Shown piece after piece: positions 19,392 to 27,797 of a stretch of 64,000 nucleotides of DNA. The stretch is from assembly GCF_011617705.1 (NCBI RefSeq), contig NZ_CP050154.1, forward strand, positions 3,844,001-3,908,000, in the 5' to 3' direction. The notes below the pieces were generated by a model. It was not told the DNA's origin and ran no database searches. It saw only the letters and a program-made list of their open reading frames with translations. The position numbers and the translations under genes were made by a program. The first letter of the stretch is position 1, and every line of letters begins with the position of its first letter. The DNA comes from Brevibacterium limosum. Lineage in GTDB: Bacteria > Actinomycetota > Actinomycetes > Actinomycetales > Brevibacteriaceae.

Positions 19392-21211
19392 TGCCCGCTC
19401 CCTCCGGAACGCGCAGTTCCATCCTCGGCGGACTGAGCTGCTCCACCCTCGCCGAGGATCTCCTCGACAGCCGCGAACGCTTCGTCCCGGCCCATGCCGG
19501 CACCGTCGATGAGGGCGTCCAGTACGGCATCGTCTTCGACGACCGGGACGAGCGGGTTCTGCGGCATCAGCTTGTGGCGCAGCACCAGTGCGGCGATGAC
19601 GATGCGCGACCAGTCGCCGCGGCTGTCTCCGATCCGCGCGCCTTCCGAGGCCATGATGGACGCGCACACGAGGTTGTAGGTCGCGGTCGCGAGCTGACGC
19701 ACCCGTGCCTGCTCAACACCTTCGGGCGTGGACTCGAGCGCGTGCAGCAGCGTCGAGCTCAGCGATTGGATCTGGCTGCGGAACGCGGCCGGGAGGTCGG
19801 CCGCCTCGGCGATGAGCGTCTCCAGGTGCAGGAACAGCGGTTTGAGCGTTCCCGCCCGGTGAGCGGCACGGATGACGTCGAGGGCGACGATGTTCGAGGT
19901 GCCCTCCCAGATCGATCCGAGCTGGGAGTCGCGGAAGACGCGGGCGTCACCGTACTCCTCGATGTAGCCGACTCCGCCGCGGATCTCCATCGCGTCCGCG
20001 GTGACCTTGCGGGCGTCGCGGGTGGCGCGGAACTTGATGAGCGGAGTGAGGATGCGCAGCACCGAGGCGGCTTCGGCATCACCGGCATCGGCCCGGGCGA
20101 AGACCTCCGCCGTGTGCAGGGAGATCGACAGCGCCTGTTCCGTGGTCGTCATGATCTTCGCGAGCTGGCGACGCTGCAGGGGCAGCTTGCTCAACGTCGA
20201 ACCGAAGGCTTCGCGATTGCGGCAGATGAACTTCGACTCGCCGAAGGCCCGCCGCATGAGGCCGGCCGCGCGCACGGCGTTGGACAGGCGGGAGGAGTTG
20301 ACCATATCGGCCATCTGCACGAATCCGCGTCCGATATCGCCGACGAGGTAGGCCGTCGCTCCCTGCAGGCTCATCTCGCCGCTGGGCATCGACCGGGTGC
20401 CGAGCTTGTCCTTAAGGCGGACGATGCGCATGGAGTTCGGCGAACCGTCCTCAAGAGTGCGCGGTAAGAGGAAGAGTCCGATACCCTTGATTCCCGGCTT
20501 CGCACCCTCGGGGCGGGCGAGGACCATGGCGAGCTCGGCGTCGGCGTTCGAGCAGAACCACTTCTCACCGGTCAGCGCCCAGGTGCCGTCGCCGTTGTCG
20601 ACGGCCGTGGTCGTCGCCCGGCCGACGTCGGAGCCGGCGTCCTGTTCGGTCATGAACATCGCACCCTGGGTCAGAGCGTCGACGTCGGTGCTGGTCAGCC
20701 CGTCGATGAAGCGGTCGACGAGTTCGGGTGAACCGTACTTGCGCAGGGTGCGGGTGAGCGAGTCGGTCATGTTCACCGGGCACAGCAGTCCGAATTCCGC
20801 CTGCGTGAAGAGGTACACGAGGAGGTACTTGACGATCGGAGGCATCGGTTCGTCCCAGCCGAGGACGCCGGGCCGGTGGCTCATCGCGGCCAGGCCGAGT
20901 TCGCCGAAGGCGACTTCCTGGAGACGACGGTAGGCCGGATGGATCTTGATCGACTGCTGATCGGCGCCGTTGCGGGTGCGGTGCTGGAGAACCGGAGGAT
21001 TGACGTCGGCATCGTGGGCGAGGTCGTCGAGTTCTCCGCCGAGGCGGGGCCCGAGGTCCTCGAACACCGGTCGCAGATGCGCGAGCAGCTTCTCGTCGAG
21101 GTAGAGCGGCAGCAGGTCGTTAAGCGACCGGTCGTCGGCGAATCGGTCGATGCCGAAGCTGTCCGGCACGGGGGTCATGGTCGTATCGGGCGACGGGATA
21201 GTCTCGCGCAA
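19388..21211 (-). CDS. Acyl-CoA dehydrogenase family protein
   Basis: FAD-dependent acyl-CoA dehydrogenase-like protein, 607 residues; the extra length resembles the AidB/long-chain subgroup rather than the about 380-residue short-chain enzymes. Seen are MTEQDAGSDVG for flavin binding, GEKWFCSNADAELAMVLARP, KDKLGTRSMPSGEM, and a C-terminal EIRGGVGYIEEYGDARVFRD...IWEGTSNI block. A TTG start at 21211 is preferred because AAGGAGA lies six bases before it; an internal ATG 11 codons later lacks such a site. Divergent from the LysR gene at 21301, which probably regulates it. The coupled CoA-transferase suggests beta-oxidation of a specific acid. Confidence 0.87.
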   Translation of the reverse strand: MRETIPSPDTTMTPVPDSFGIDRFADDRSLNDLLPLYLDEKLLAHLRPVFEDLGPRLGGELDDLAHDADVNPPVLQHRTRNGADQQSIKIHPAYRRLQEVAFGELGLAAMSHRPGVLGWDEPMPPIVKYLLVYLFTQAEFGLLCPVNMTDSLTRTLRKYGSPELVDRFIDGLTSTDVDALTQGAMFMTEQDAGSDVGRATTTAVDNGDGTWALTGEKWFCSNADAELAMVLARPEGAKPGIKGIGLFLLPRTLEDGSPNSMRIVRLKDKLGTRSMPSGEMSLQGATAYLVGDIGRGFVQMADMVNSSRLSNAVRAAGLMRRAFGESKFICRNREAFGSTLSKLPLQRRQLAKIMTTTEQALSISLHTAEVFARADAGDAEAASVLRILTPLIKFRATRDARKVTADAMEIRGGVGYIEEYGDARVFRDSQLGSIWEGTSNIVALDVIRAAHRAGTLKPLFLHLETLIAEAADLPAAFRSQIQSLSSTLLHALESTPEGVEQARVRQLATATYNLVCASIMASEGARIGDSRGDWSRIVIAALVLRHKLMPQNPLVPVVEDDAVLDALIDGAGMGRDEAFAAVEEILGEGGAAQSAEDGTARSGGSGQ

Positions 21212-21278
21212 GATAATCTCCTTTGATGGTTGCTTCGACGGTACGCCCGCGAATCTGCGGCTGACAAAGACATTTCTC

Positions 21279-21291
21279 TTATCCCTGATAA
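21279..21291. promoter_or_regulatory. Inverted repeat, candidate LysR box and -10
   Basis: TTATC-CCT-GATAA lies between the divergent acyl-CoA dehydrogenase and LysR genes, ending nine bases before the LysR ATG. The GATAAT stretch could be the -10 of a leaderless LysR transcript, since no Shine-Dalgarno precedes that ATG. Confidence 0.5.
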
Positions 21292-21300
21292 TCTTCGGTT

Positions 21301-22203
21301 ATGGCTGAACCGAGTCTCAAGCGCCTCCAGTACTTCATCGCTCTGGCCGAGCACGGCAAATTCCAGCTCGCCGCCGATGCTGTGAACATCTCGCAGCCCG
21401 CTTTGAGTGCCGAACTCAAACGCCTCGAGGACTTCGTCGGCAAGCCGTTGTTCCAGCGGAGCCCCGTGACGAAGCTGACGGCAACGGGAGCGGCACTGCT
21501 GCCCTATGCGAAGTCCGCCGTCGGCGCCGCCCACCGATTCAACGAATTCGCCGTGGCCGTGAACACCGGGGCGCCGACGTCGATCTCGATCGGCACCGTG
21601 GCCACATTCCTCCACCGCGGTCTGCCGCAGACGATCACTGACTTCTCCGACGCACACCCGGATATCCTCGTCACCACCGAAGAGGCCACCTCGGCGGCGC
21701 AGTCGGATATGCTGCTCGGCCACGATATCGACATCGCCTGTGGACACATGCCGCTCCAGAACCCCGGCGTCGTGTGCACCCCGGCGGCCAGGGAGTCCTT
21801 CTGGCTGTGCACTCCGGCGGGATCGCCGATCACCACCATCGCCGAAGCGGTCGACTCCCCGTTCGTCATCTTCCGCAAGAGCGCGTCCCCGATCTACCAC
21901 GACACCGTCGTGGGCATCTGTCGCACGCATGGCTTCGAGCCGCAGATCCACCATCGGACGGCAAGCTGGTCTGCGGCCGTCGAAATGGTCGCCCACGGAC
22001 TCGGCGTCTCCCTCGTCCCCTCACCCGTGGCGCGCAGCTACCACGGCGATGAGCGACTGACCTTCACGCGGGTCGGCACTCGCCCGAATGCCCCGCAGGC
22101 GTGGATCACGGTCCGCCGGGAAGATCAGTCGACGCTCATCGGCGATCTCGCGCTCGACCTCGTCATCGCTTCGGAAACTCTCGCCGACCCGGTCGCCGAC
22201 TGA
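21301..22203 (+). CDS. LysR family transcriptional regulator
   Basis: LysR-type regulator, 300 residues. Winged helix-turn-helix at residues 5-64 (LKRLQYFIALAEHGKFQLAADAVNISQPALSAELKRLE) followed by a type-2 periplasmic-binding effector domain. It is divergent from the acyl-CoA dehydrogenase/CoA-transferase pair and precedes the MHS transporter at 22603 on the same strand, so either or both are likely targets. The PVTKLTATGAALL segment is the usual hinge. A leaderless or weakly initiated start is suggested by the upstream sequence. Confidence 0.9.
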   Translation: MAEPSLKRLQYFIALAEHGKFQLAADAVNISQPALSAELKRLEDFVGKPLFQRSPVTKLTATGAALLPYAKSAVGAAHRFNEFAVAVNTGAPTSISIGTVATFLHRGLPQTITDFSDAHPDILVTTEEATSAAQSDMLLGHDIDIACGHMPLQNPGVVCTPAARESFWLCTPAGSPITTIAEAVDSPFVIFRKSASPIYHDTVVGICRTHGFEPQIHHRTASWSAAVEMVAHGLGVSLVPSPVARSYHGDERLTFTRVGTRPNAPQAWITVRREDQSTLIGDLALDLVIASETLADPVAD

Positions 22204-22602
22204 GGAACCGAGCCCCGCCGCACGGACACTCCGGCCCGGCTGGAACCGGGCGGCCCCACCCCGCCCGGCACCGCAACGGCGAGCGAGAGCATCTGCTTCG
22301 CTTGACGTGCGGGCACAGCCGCCTCGGCGAGGGCTTGGCCGCACTCTGATACACATCGCGCAACAATCCGTTACTCGACTACCGGTGCCAGTATCAGCAG
22401 AAATTCTCTCCTCGCGTCCTACGGCCCGGTAAGCCGCAGAACATAAGGGAACCCGGCTATAGCATCACTCCAAGTTATGACGATATAACTAGAAAGTGTT
22501 TGCGCGGCCCACAAGGGCAACTTACGGTGAACGAGCACCCATGCCACGTCAGAGACGCCTGGCATCGGTCGGCGCAATGACGCTCCACCTGAGAGGAATC
22601 GC
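22204..22602. other. 399-bp intergenic region between LysR and MHS transporter genes
   Basis: No convincing gene. The right half is AT-richer than its surroundings and holds the inverted repeat at 22473-22490 and the AGAGGA ribosome binding site of the transporter. The left half is GC-rich and contains one copy of the recurring CCGCCTCGGCGA oligomer. Confidence 0.6.
22473..22490. promoter_or_regulatory. AGTTAT-N6-ATAACT inverted repeat
   Basis: Six-bp perfect arms around a six-base centre in an AT-rich patch 113 bp before the MHS transporter. The spacing suits a T-N11-A LysR site, possibly for the LysR encoded immediately upstream. Confidence 0.5.
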
Positions 22603-24141
22603 ATGTCTGATTCGGTCAACACCGCGAAACGTGCCCGCAAAGCCGGAATCGCATCATTCATCGGAACCACCATCGAGTGGTACGACTTCTACATCTACGG
22701 CACCGCCTCGGCGCTGGTCTTCGGGCATGTGTTCTTCCCCGACACCCTGCCTGCCGGCGTCGGCACTCTGCTCTCCTTCGTCACACTGTGGGCGGGTTTC
22801 CTCGCGCGTCCGCTCGGCGGCATCATCTTCGGTCACTTCGGTGACAAGTACGGCCGGAAGAAGACCCTCGTCGTCACCCTCGTGCTGATGGGCGCGGCGT
22901 CGTTCCTCGTCGGTCTGCTGCCCGGATATGCGACCATCGGCATCGCCGCTCCGATCATCCTCACCTGCCTGCGCATCCTGCAGGGCATCGCGGTCGGCGG
23001 CGAATGGGGCGGATCCGTGCTCATCGCCAGCGAGAACGCCCCGAAGGGCAAGGGAGTCCTCTACTCGGCCTTCGCCCAGCAGGGATCACCGGCAGGAAAT
23101 CTCATCTCCTCGGGCATGTTCTTCCTCCTCGCGCTCCTGCCGACCCCGCAGTTCCTCCTCTACGGCTGGAGGATCGCGTTCCTCGCCTCGATCTTCCTCA
23201 TCGTCATCGGCCTCGTCATCCGCCTCAAGCTCGAAGAGCCGGAGAACATGAAGGTCGTGAAGAAGAAGGACGCCGTCGCCAAGGTTCCCGCCTTCGAGGC
23301 GATCAGGAAGCACTGGGTGCTCATCCTCCTCGGCGCCGGTGCGCTGCCGCTCATCCAGGTCACCTACCTCAAGACGACGTTCGCCACGGCCTGGGCCACG
23401 GACACCTCTCACTCTTGGGCGTACAGCTCGTCGACGTTCCTCGCCGTCGTCACGCTCGCGCTCGTGGTGCAGTTCATCGTCCAGCCCTTCGGCGCGATCA
23501 TCCTCGACCGGGTCAAGGACATGCGCAAGGCGATCTTCTGGATCATCCTGCCGGAGTTCGTCCTCATGCCGCTCATGTTCTTCGCGATCGAATTGGGCCA
23601 TCCCGGCATCGCGCTGGCAGCCATGGCCGCTGCGACCGTTCCGCACTCGCTGTTCTATGCCGGCATCGGCGGCATCATCGCCCGGGCGTTCCCCACGCGG
23701 GTCCGGTACACGGGAATCTCGCTGGCCTACCAGCTGTGTTCGATGACCGTGGGCGGCGGCACCGCTGCGGCAGCACAGTGGATGTACACGAGCTCGGGAT
23801 CCATCGTTCCGGTGGCGATCCTCAGCGCCGGCTATGCACTCGTCTCCCTCGTCTGCACGCTCATCCTGCTCAACAAGACCGGCTGGACGGCCAGCGAGAA
23901 TTCGAAGGCCGAGGCCGCCGACGAGGAGGAGTTCGCCGCAGCCCTCGCCGCCGAGCAGACCGAGCGCGACGCCGACTCGAAGGGCGCGCCTGCCGACGCC
24001 GCGGTCGCGCCTGGCGCGACCGGCTCGGCGCCGGCCGCCGGCTCCGCGGACGCGGTCGGCACGAGCGATTCCGTGCCGGCCGCCGACGCCACAGGCGCGG
24101 ACTCCGAGCCTGCACCGGCGCGCGCTCCCGTCACTCCCTGA
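22603..24141 (+). CDS. MFS transporter, metabolite:H+ symporter (MHS) type
   Basis: Twelve-segment permease of the MHS branch of the major facilitator superfamily (shikimate, proline/betaine, alpha-ketoglutarate and citrate carriers), 512 residues. Branch signatures are FIGTTIEWYDFYIYGTA at the N-terminus, FGHFGDKYGRKKTL in loop 2-3 and GGEWGGSVLIASENAP in segment 4-5. The last about 80 residues are a low-complexity Ala/Glu/Asp/Pro tail in the cytoplasm, longer than in the three paralogues in this window. AGAGGA lies before the ATG. It follows the LysR gene at 21301 and likely imports the organic acid handled by the neighbouring acyl-CoA enzymes. Substrate not determinable. Confidence 0.88.
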   Translation: MSDSVNTAKRARKAGIASFIGTTIEWYDFYIYGTASALVFGHVFFPDTLPAGVGTLLSFVTLWAGFLARPLGGIIFGHFGDKYGRKKTLVVTLVLMGAASFLVGLLPGYATIGIAAPIILTCLRILQGIAVGGEWGGSVLIASENAPKGKGVLYSAFAQQGSPAGNLISSGMFFLLALLPTPQFLLYGWRIAFLASIFLIVIGLVIRLKLEEPENMKVVKKKDAVAKVPAFEAIRKHWVLILLGAGALPLIQVTYLKTTFATAWATDTSHSWAYSSSTFLAVVTLALVVQFIVQPFGAIILDRVKDMRKAIFWIILPEFVLMPLMFFAIELGHPGIALAAMAAATVPHSLFYAGIGGIIARAFPTRVRYTGISLAYQLCSMTVGGGTAAAAQWMYTSSGSIVPVAILSAGYALVSLVCTLILLNKTGWTASENSKAEAADEEEFAAALAAEQTERDADSKGAPADAAVAPGATGSAPAAGSADAVGTSDSVPAADATGADSEPAPARAPVTP

Positions 24142-24222
24142 GGTCTTCGCCTCGACGGCGATGAGGCCCCGGCCTCAACAACGATGACCTCAACAACGAT
24201 GAGGCCCCTGCCTCGATAACCA

Positions 24223-24258
24223 TGCGGTCCCGAGTCCCCTGATGGGCTCGGGGCCGCA
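24223..24258. terminator. Hairpin between converging MFS genes
   Basis: TGCGGTCCCGAG pairs with CTCGGGGCCGCA (one G-U pair) around a 12-base loop. No T run follows. It sits between the ends of the MHS transporter and the cmx-like pseudogene. Confidence 0.6.
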
Positions 24259-24275
24259 CGGATTTGCTCGGCCTG

Positions 24276-25474
24276 CTAGGTGTCAGAGGTCAAGACGCTA
24301 TCGACGGGGGCAATCAGCCGAAGAAGTGGAACTGCGACCAGCAATGCCGTTGCGGTCGCGACGACGGCAACCCAAACAGGTCCGAGAGCACCTGGCATGA
24401 CGCTGAGTGCCACAGCGGCAAGGACGGGGCCGACGGCTGCGCCGATGTTGAGTGCTGCTGTCGCATACGCCCCCGCCATGGTGGGCGCACTCGCCGCCGC
24501 ATAGAGCACTCGCGTGATCAGCGTGCTCCCGACAGCGAACCCCAACACTCCCTGAGCGAAGATGAGCCCGAGCAGGGCAACGGGGTTCGTCGCGAATATT
24601 GCCACCGCGATCCACCCGAGCACAAGGATGCTTCCGCCGCCCACGATGACGATTCGGGGTCGGGAGTCTGAGAACCGTCCTGCAACTGTGACGCCGATGA
24701 AGGAGCCAACACCGAAGAGCACAAGAGCCACCGACACCCACCACTGGCTCAGCTCGGCGGTATCAGTAACGATCGGCGCCAGGAAAGTCAGAGTGGAGAA
24801 GGTTCCGGCATTCACCAGGGCGGCGAGCAGCATCGTCAAGACGAGGCGAGGGGAGGCAAGCTGCGACAGCTCCGCCCGCAGCGAAGTCGAGAACGGCTCC
24901 TCCTCTGACGGGTCCTTTGACGAATCGTCAGGTTGAGCAGTGAAGCCCGTGGCAATGCCGACGGCGGCGGGATGCAGAGAAGAGCGATCGCCCAGAACGT
25001 CGACTGCCAACCGAGTGCCGTACCGAGCAGAGCCCCCGCTGGTACGCCGGCGACGGTTGCGACGGTGGTCCCCGCCAGCAGAATCGCCACGGCCCGACCT
25101 TTGGCATCGGGCGCCACGAGTTTCGTCGCCGCGACCAGGGCGACAGCCAAGAAACCTGCATTGACAACTGCGGCGATCACGCGCGCAATGAACAGAACAG
25201 TGAAGTCGGGCGTGAGTGCTCCGACGGCATGGGACAGCGCGAACACGACTACGCAGCCCACGAGCGTCGCTTTCACTGGGAGGCGACGAGTGAGCGCGGC
25301 CATCGCAGGTGCGCCGATCACCATCCCTACAGCGAACGCCGATGTCAGGAGACCGGCGGTTGCCACGGAAATGCCGAAATTGGTCGAGATGTCGGGCACG
25401 AGGCCGGCAAGCATGAATTCGGAAGTACCCATGGCGAAGACCACCAGGGCAAGAAGATAGAGAACGAAAGGCAT
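24276..25474 (-). pseudogene. Cmx/CmrA-like chloramphenicol efflux MFS transporter, frameshifted
   Basis: Would encode an about 400-residue drug:H+ antiporter resembling actinobacterial chloramphenicol exporters. The 5' part (from ATG 25474, with GGAG eight bases upstream) reads MPFVLYLLALVVFAMGTSEF, LAGLVPDIS and NAGFLAVALVAATKLVAPDAKGRA. The frame then breaks at FWAIALLCIP near 24961-24971, and the expected continuation (AAVGIATGF...) is in another frame down to 24276. One missing base in the CCGCCGCC run explains it: restoring a G gives a single open frame. Both halves otherwise look intact, so this is a recent mutation or a sequencing error. No regulator adjoins it. Confidence 0.85.
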
Positions 25475-25726
25475 CGATTCAGCTCCGAAGCGAGAGTACG
25501 AACAAGAGAACGTCTCGTCACCACGGCCAGCACCCAAAGAAACACCTGAAGATCGAGCTGCGTGCAGCACTGGGCAGCAGCGTCAGGGGTTCAGCGAAGG
25601 TGAGGGGCTGACGGCGTGACCGACAGCCCCTGAGTGTCCGATTCAGGGCTCGACATACGGCTCATCGTACGGGTCTGCACCGCACCTCCCAAGACACGTC
25701 AACAACTTCATGGCCAGCAACGTTGA

Positions 25727-25786
25727 GGTACTGTCTGCTCTGAACTGCTCACGTTCCTCGGTGGGCAATTGAGAGAAAAGTGTACC
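25727..25786 (-). repeat. 60-bp two-stem structured element, copy A
   Basis: Read on the minus strand it has the same seven-block order and lengths (7-8-7-16-7-8-7) as the copy at 16107-16166, with 49 of 60 bases identical. The outer arms keep five pairs (GGTAC/GTACC) and the inner arms keep six pairs including one G-U. The 16-base loop differs at one position. It starts 33 bp after the long palindrome, downstream of the CoA-transferase genes. Confidence 0.7.
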
Positions 25787-25819
25787 GTCTCGACATTCCA
25801 CTCCCGCAGCCAACAGCTG

Positions 25820-25883
25820 ACGGCACTGTCTACGACGAATAGCACGGGTTGCAACCAGTGCTATTCGTCGTAGACAGTGCCGT
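25820..25883. repeat. 64-bp near-perfect palindrome
   Basis: Arms of 32 bp (25-bp perfect block beginning CGGCACTGTCTACGACG, plus GGTTG/CAACC at the centre and one outer A-T pair) with a single mismatch at 25846/25857. There is no loop, so DNA could extrude as a cruciform and RNA would form a very stable hairpin. It lies downstream of the CoA-transferase beta gene and lacks a T run, so it may be a terminator or mRNA 3' stabiliser. Confidence 0.85.
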
Positions 25884-25963
25884 GGCGCTGGTGCCCTCGG
25901 GCTGGCGCAGCGGGGCTGGGGCCGGCCGACCAAACTCTGCCGACTCCCGCACCCGCCCCCGCC

Positions 25964-26746
25964 TCAGCGCAGGTAGAGGCGGACCGTGTCGATCTCGTCA
26001 CGGAGCAGGCGCACTTCTTCGGCCGTCGGCGCCTGGGTCTGCGTGACATCCTCGGCGACGGCGAGGTCCCAGCCGGTCGCTTCCTGCACCTGCTCGACGG
26101 TCACTCCCGGGTGGACCTCGCTGAGTTCGAGCTCACCGAGGCGCTCACGCCGCCGCAGGATCCCCAGTGGGGTGATGACGGTGGAGACTCCGAATCCGCG
26201 CGGTTGGATGAAGTCCGGCTGCTCCGCCGCGCGCACGGGCGAGGCCGAGGTGACGAAGTCGAGTTCGGCGGGAAAGGCGGCCGGGTCATGGCGGCGGAGG
26301 ACGACGAAGACCTCTCCGGCATTGGCCATGATGTCGGCGGCGCCGCCCGAACCGGGCAGACGCACTCTCGGAGATTCCCAGTCGCCGATGACGGTGGTGT
26401 TGAGCGAACCGAACCGGTCCACCTGCGCTGCACCGAGGAATCCCACATCGACGTTCCCACCTTGGAGGACGTAGCCGAAGAGAGCATGCATGCTGACGAC
26501 CGCCTCGGCCCCGGAGACGACGACGGAGTCCGCGATGCCTTCGGCCATCGATTCGGGGTGCGCGCCGGCGACCCCGGATTCGTAGATGAGCTGGATGCTC
26601 GGATTGACCGTGCGGTGGGCGAGGTCGACGGCCAGCGTGGGCAGGCCGACCCCGGCGAAGACGGTGCGGCTGCGGGCGAGCATCTTCGCAGCCGCGCAGA
26701 CGATGAGTTCGGTTTCGGTGAAGTCCTTCGCCGAGGCGGTGCTCAC
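25964..26746 (-). CDS. CoA-transferase subunit beta (family I, IpdB/GctB-like)
   Basis: Second subunit of a two-subunit family I CoA-transferase or hydrolase, 260 residues from GTG 26746. The start is fixed by a GTGA overlap with the alpha-subunit stop; longer upstream frames read through the alpha gene and are not real. Recognisable blocks are ELIVCAAAKMLARSRTVFAGVG, GGNVDVGFLGAAQVDRFGSLNTTVIGD, RLPGSGGAADIM and VSTVITPLGIL. It resembles glutaconate CoA-transferase B and IpdB, the ring-opening hydrolase subunit of steroid degradation. No steroid genes are visible in the window, so a simpler dicarboxylate or keto acid substrate is equally possible. Confidence 0.87.
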   Translation of the reverse strand: MSTASAKDFTETELIVCAAAKMLARSRTVFAGVGLPTLAVDLAHRTVNPSIQLIYESGVAGAHPESMAEGIADSVVVSGAEAVVSMHALFGYVLQGGNVDVGFLGAAQVDRFGSLNTTVIGDWESPRVRLPGSGGAADIMANAGEVFVVLRRHDPAAFPAELDFVTSASPVRAAEQPDFIQPRGFGVSTVITPLGILRRRERLGELELSEVHPGVTVEQVQEATGWDLAVAEDVTQTQAPTAEEVRLLRDEIDTVRLYLR

Positions 26747-27687
26747 TTCAGGCTCCCTTCGCTCGGTTGCGTACGGCGTCCGTAATCGACCACGCCCGAG
26801 GGGTGCGGATCCACGAGCAGACCGCGGAGACGATCGTGACCGATCGATTCGAGGTACTCGGCATGGTCGCGGGCCCCGCGCACATGGACGTCGAGCCACT
26901 CCTGCAACCGGGCGGGGTCCTTCGAGATCGCGGTCCATTCGCGATAGAAGGCATTGTCGCGATCGTAGGAGCCCTGCACATAGGACGGGTGCGCCCCGGT
27001 TCGCACTTCGCACACCGCGTCGACGGCGTGAGCCGGGATGAGAGTGCGGTTCGGGTCGGAGCGGACGACCTCGTCGTCGACGATCTCCTCGACGGTGACG
27101 ATGACATGGTCGGCCGCGTAGACGGCTTCCTGCTGAGTGCCGGTGATGCCCCAGATCTGGACGTTGCCATGACGGTCGGCGCGCTGGGCGTGGATGATCG
27201 TGACATCGGGGTTGAGCGGCGGCACGACGTACGTCTTCTTGCCCGAATACGGGTCGACGACGGAGCGGATGTCCGGGTTGATGCCGGGGATGTCGGAGCC
27301 GACGAAGGAGCCGATCGGAGCAAACGGCAGGCGAGCGGCTCCGGCGTGATAGCGCAGGGTCATCGCGTGGTGTGAGTACTCTTCGACCGCGAGCGGCCGC
27401 GGGTCGGCCGATTCGATGCGGCGCCGCGCCTCGTAGAGGCTGCCGGCCGAACCGGAGGCGAAGAAGGAGCAGACAAGGCGATCGACGCAGTCGGCGGCGA
27501 TCATCATGTCGCTGAGCAGATCGGGGGTGAGCCGGCAGAAGGTGAGTCCGGAGATTCCCTGTCGGATGATCTCGTGTCCGGCGGCGAACGGGATAAGGTG
27601 GGAGAACCCCTCGAGCGCCACCGTGGCCCCGTCCTCGACGTAGCGTTCGATGGCCTCAGGCAGACTGACGACTGTGTCACTGTGCAT
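26743..27687 (-). CDS. CoA-transferase subunit alpha (family I, IpdA/GctA-like)
   Basis: First subunit of the same complex, 314 residues. Blocks seen are VSLPEAIERYVEDGATVALEG (start of the CoA-transferase fold), LTFCRLTPDLLSDMMIAADCVDRLVCSF, GSFVGSDIPGINPDI and DVTIIHAQRADRHGNVQIWG. The long C-terminal helix region is typical of GctA/IpdA rather than of the shorter ScoA. Divergent from the LysR gene at 27798 with 110 bp between, containing a good LysR-type inverted repeat. A TATAGC -10 and ATTTTG -35 at 17-bp spacing can be placed upstream on the minus strand. Confidence 0.87.
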   Translation of the reverse strand: MHSDTVVSLPEAIERYVEDGATVALEGFSHLIPFAAGHEIIRQGISGLTFCRLTPDLLSDMMIAADCVDRLVCSFFASGSAGSLYEARRRIESADPRPLAVEEYSHHAMTLRYHAGAARLPFAPIGSFVGSDIPGINPDIRSVVDPYSGKKTYVVPPLNPDVTIIHAQRADRHGNVQIWGITGTQQEAVYAADHVIVTVEEIVDDEVVRSDPNRTLIPAHAVDAVCEVRTGAHPSYVQGSYDRDNAFYREWTAISKDPARLQEWLDVHVRGARDHAEYLESIGHDRLRGLLVDPHPSGVVDYGRRTQPSEGSLK

Positions 27688-27734
27688 GGTTCGCAGGCTA
27701 TAGCAATTACCGAAATCCGCAAAATATCTCTGTG

Positions 27735-27758
27735 ATTATTGTCAATTCATGCAATAAT
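27735..27758. promoter_or_regulatory. ATTATTG-N10-CAATAAT inverted repeat, candidate LysR box
   Basis: Seven-bp perfect arms around a ten-base centre, in an AT-rich patch between the divergent CoA-transferase and LysR genes. Size and position fit a LysR activation/recognition site. Confidence 0.7.
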
Positions 27759-27797
27759 TAAGACATTCGCCCGGACCGCCTGATACAGGAGAACACA

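Larger units (their letters stand above)
25475..25963. other. 489-bp intergenic region rich in inverted repeats
   Basis: No gene is supported. It holds an 8-bp stem AGGGGCTG/CAGCCCCT (25603-25631), a 60-bp structured repeat (25727-25786) and a 64-bp near-perfect palindrome (25820-25883). An open frame of about 96 codons on the minus strand runs through these elements but lacks a ribosome binding site and recognisable features. Confidence 0.7.

Noticed and set aside
19392-19667. N-terminal extension of the CoA-transferase
   Set aside because: The extension reads through the upstream dehydrogenase gene and is Arg-rich shadow; the GTGA overlap at 19391 gives the proper start.
25820-25883. Ends of an insertion sequence
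   Set aside because: The two arms are adjacent with no transposase between or beside them and no target duplication, so an insertion sequence is not supported.
25643-25933. Open frame of 96 codons on the minus strand
   Set aside because: It runs through the palindrome and the structured repeat, has no ribosome binding site or hydrophobic or domain pattern, and base changes relative to the other repeat copy alter amino acids rather than being synonymous.
26747-27013. N-terminal extension of the CoA-transferase beta subunit
   Set aside because: It overlaps the alpha-subunit gene in another frame; GTG 26746 fits the family N-terminus.
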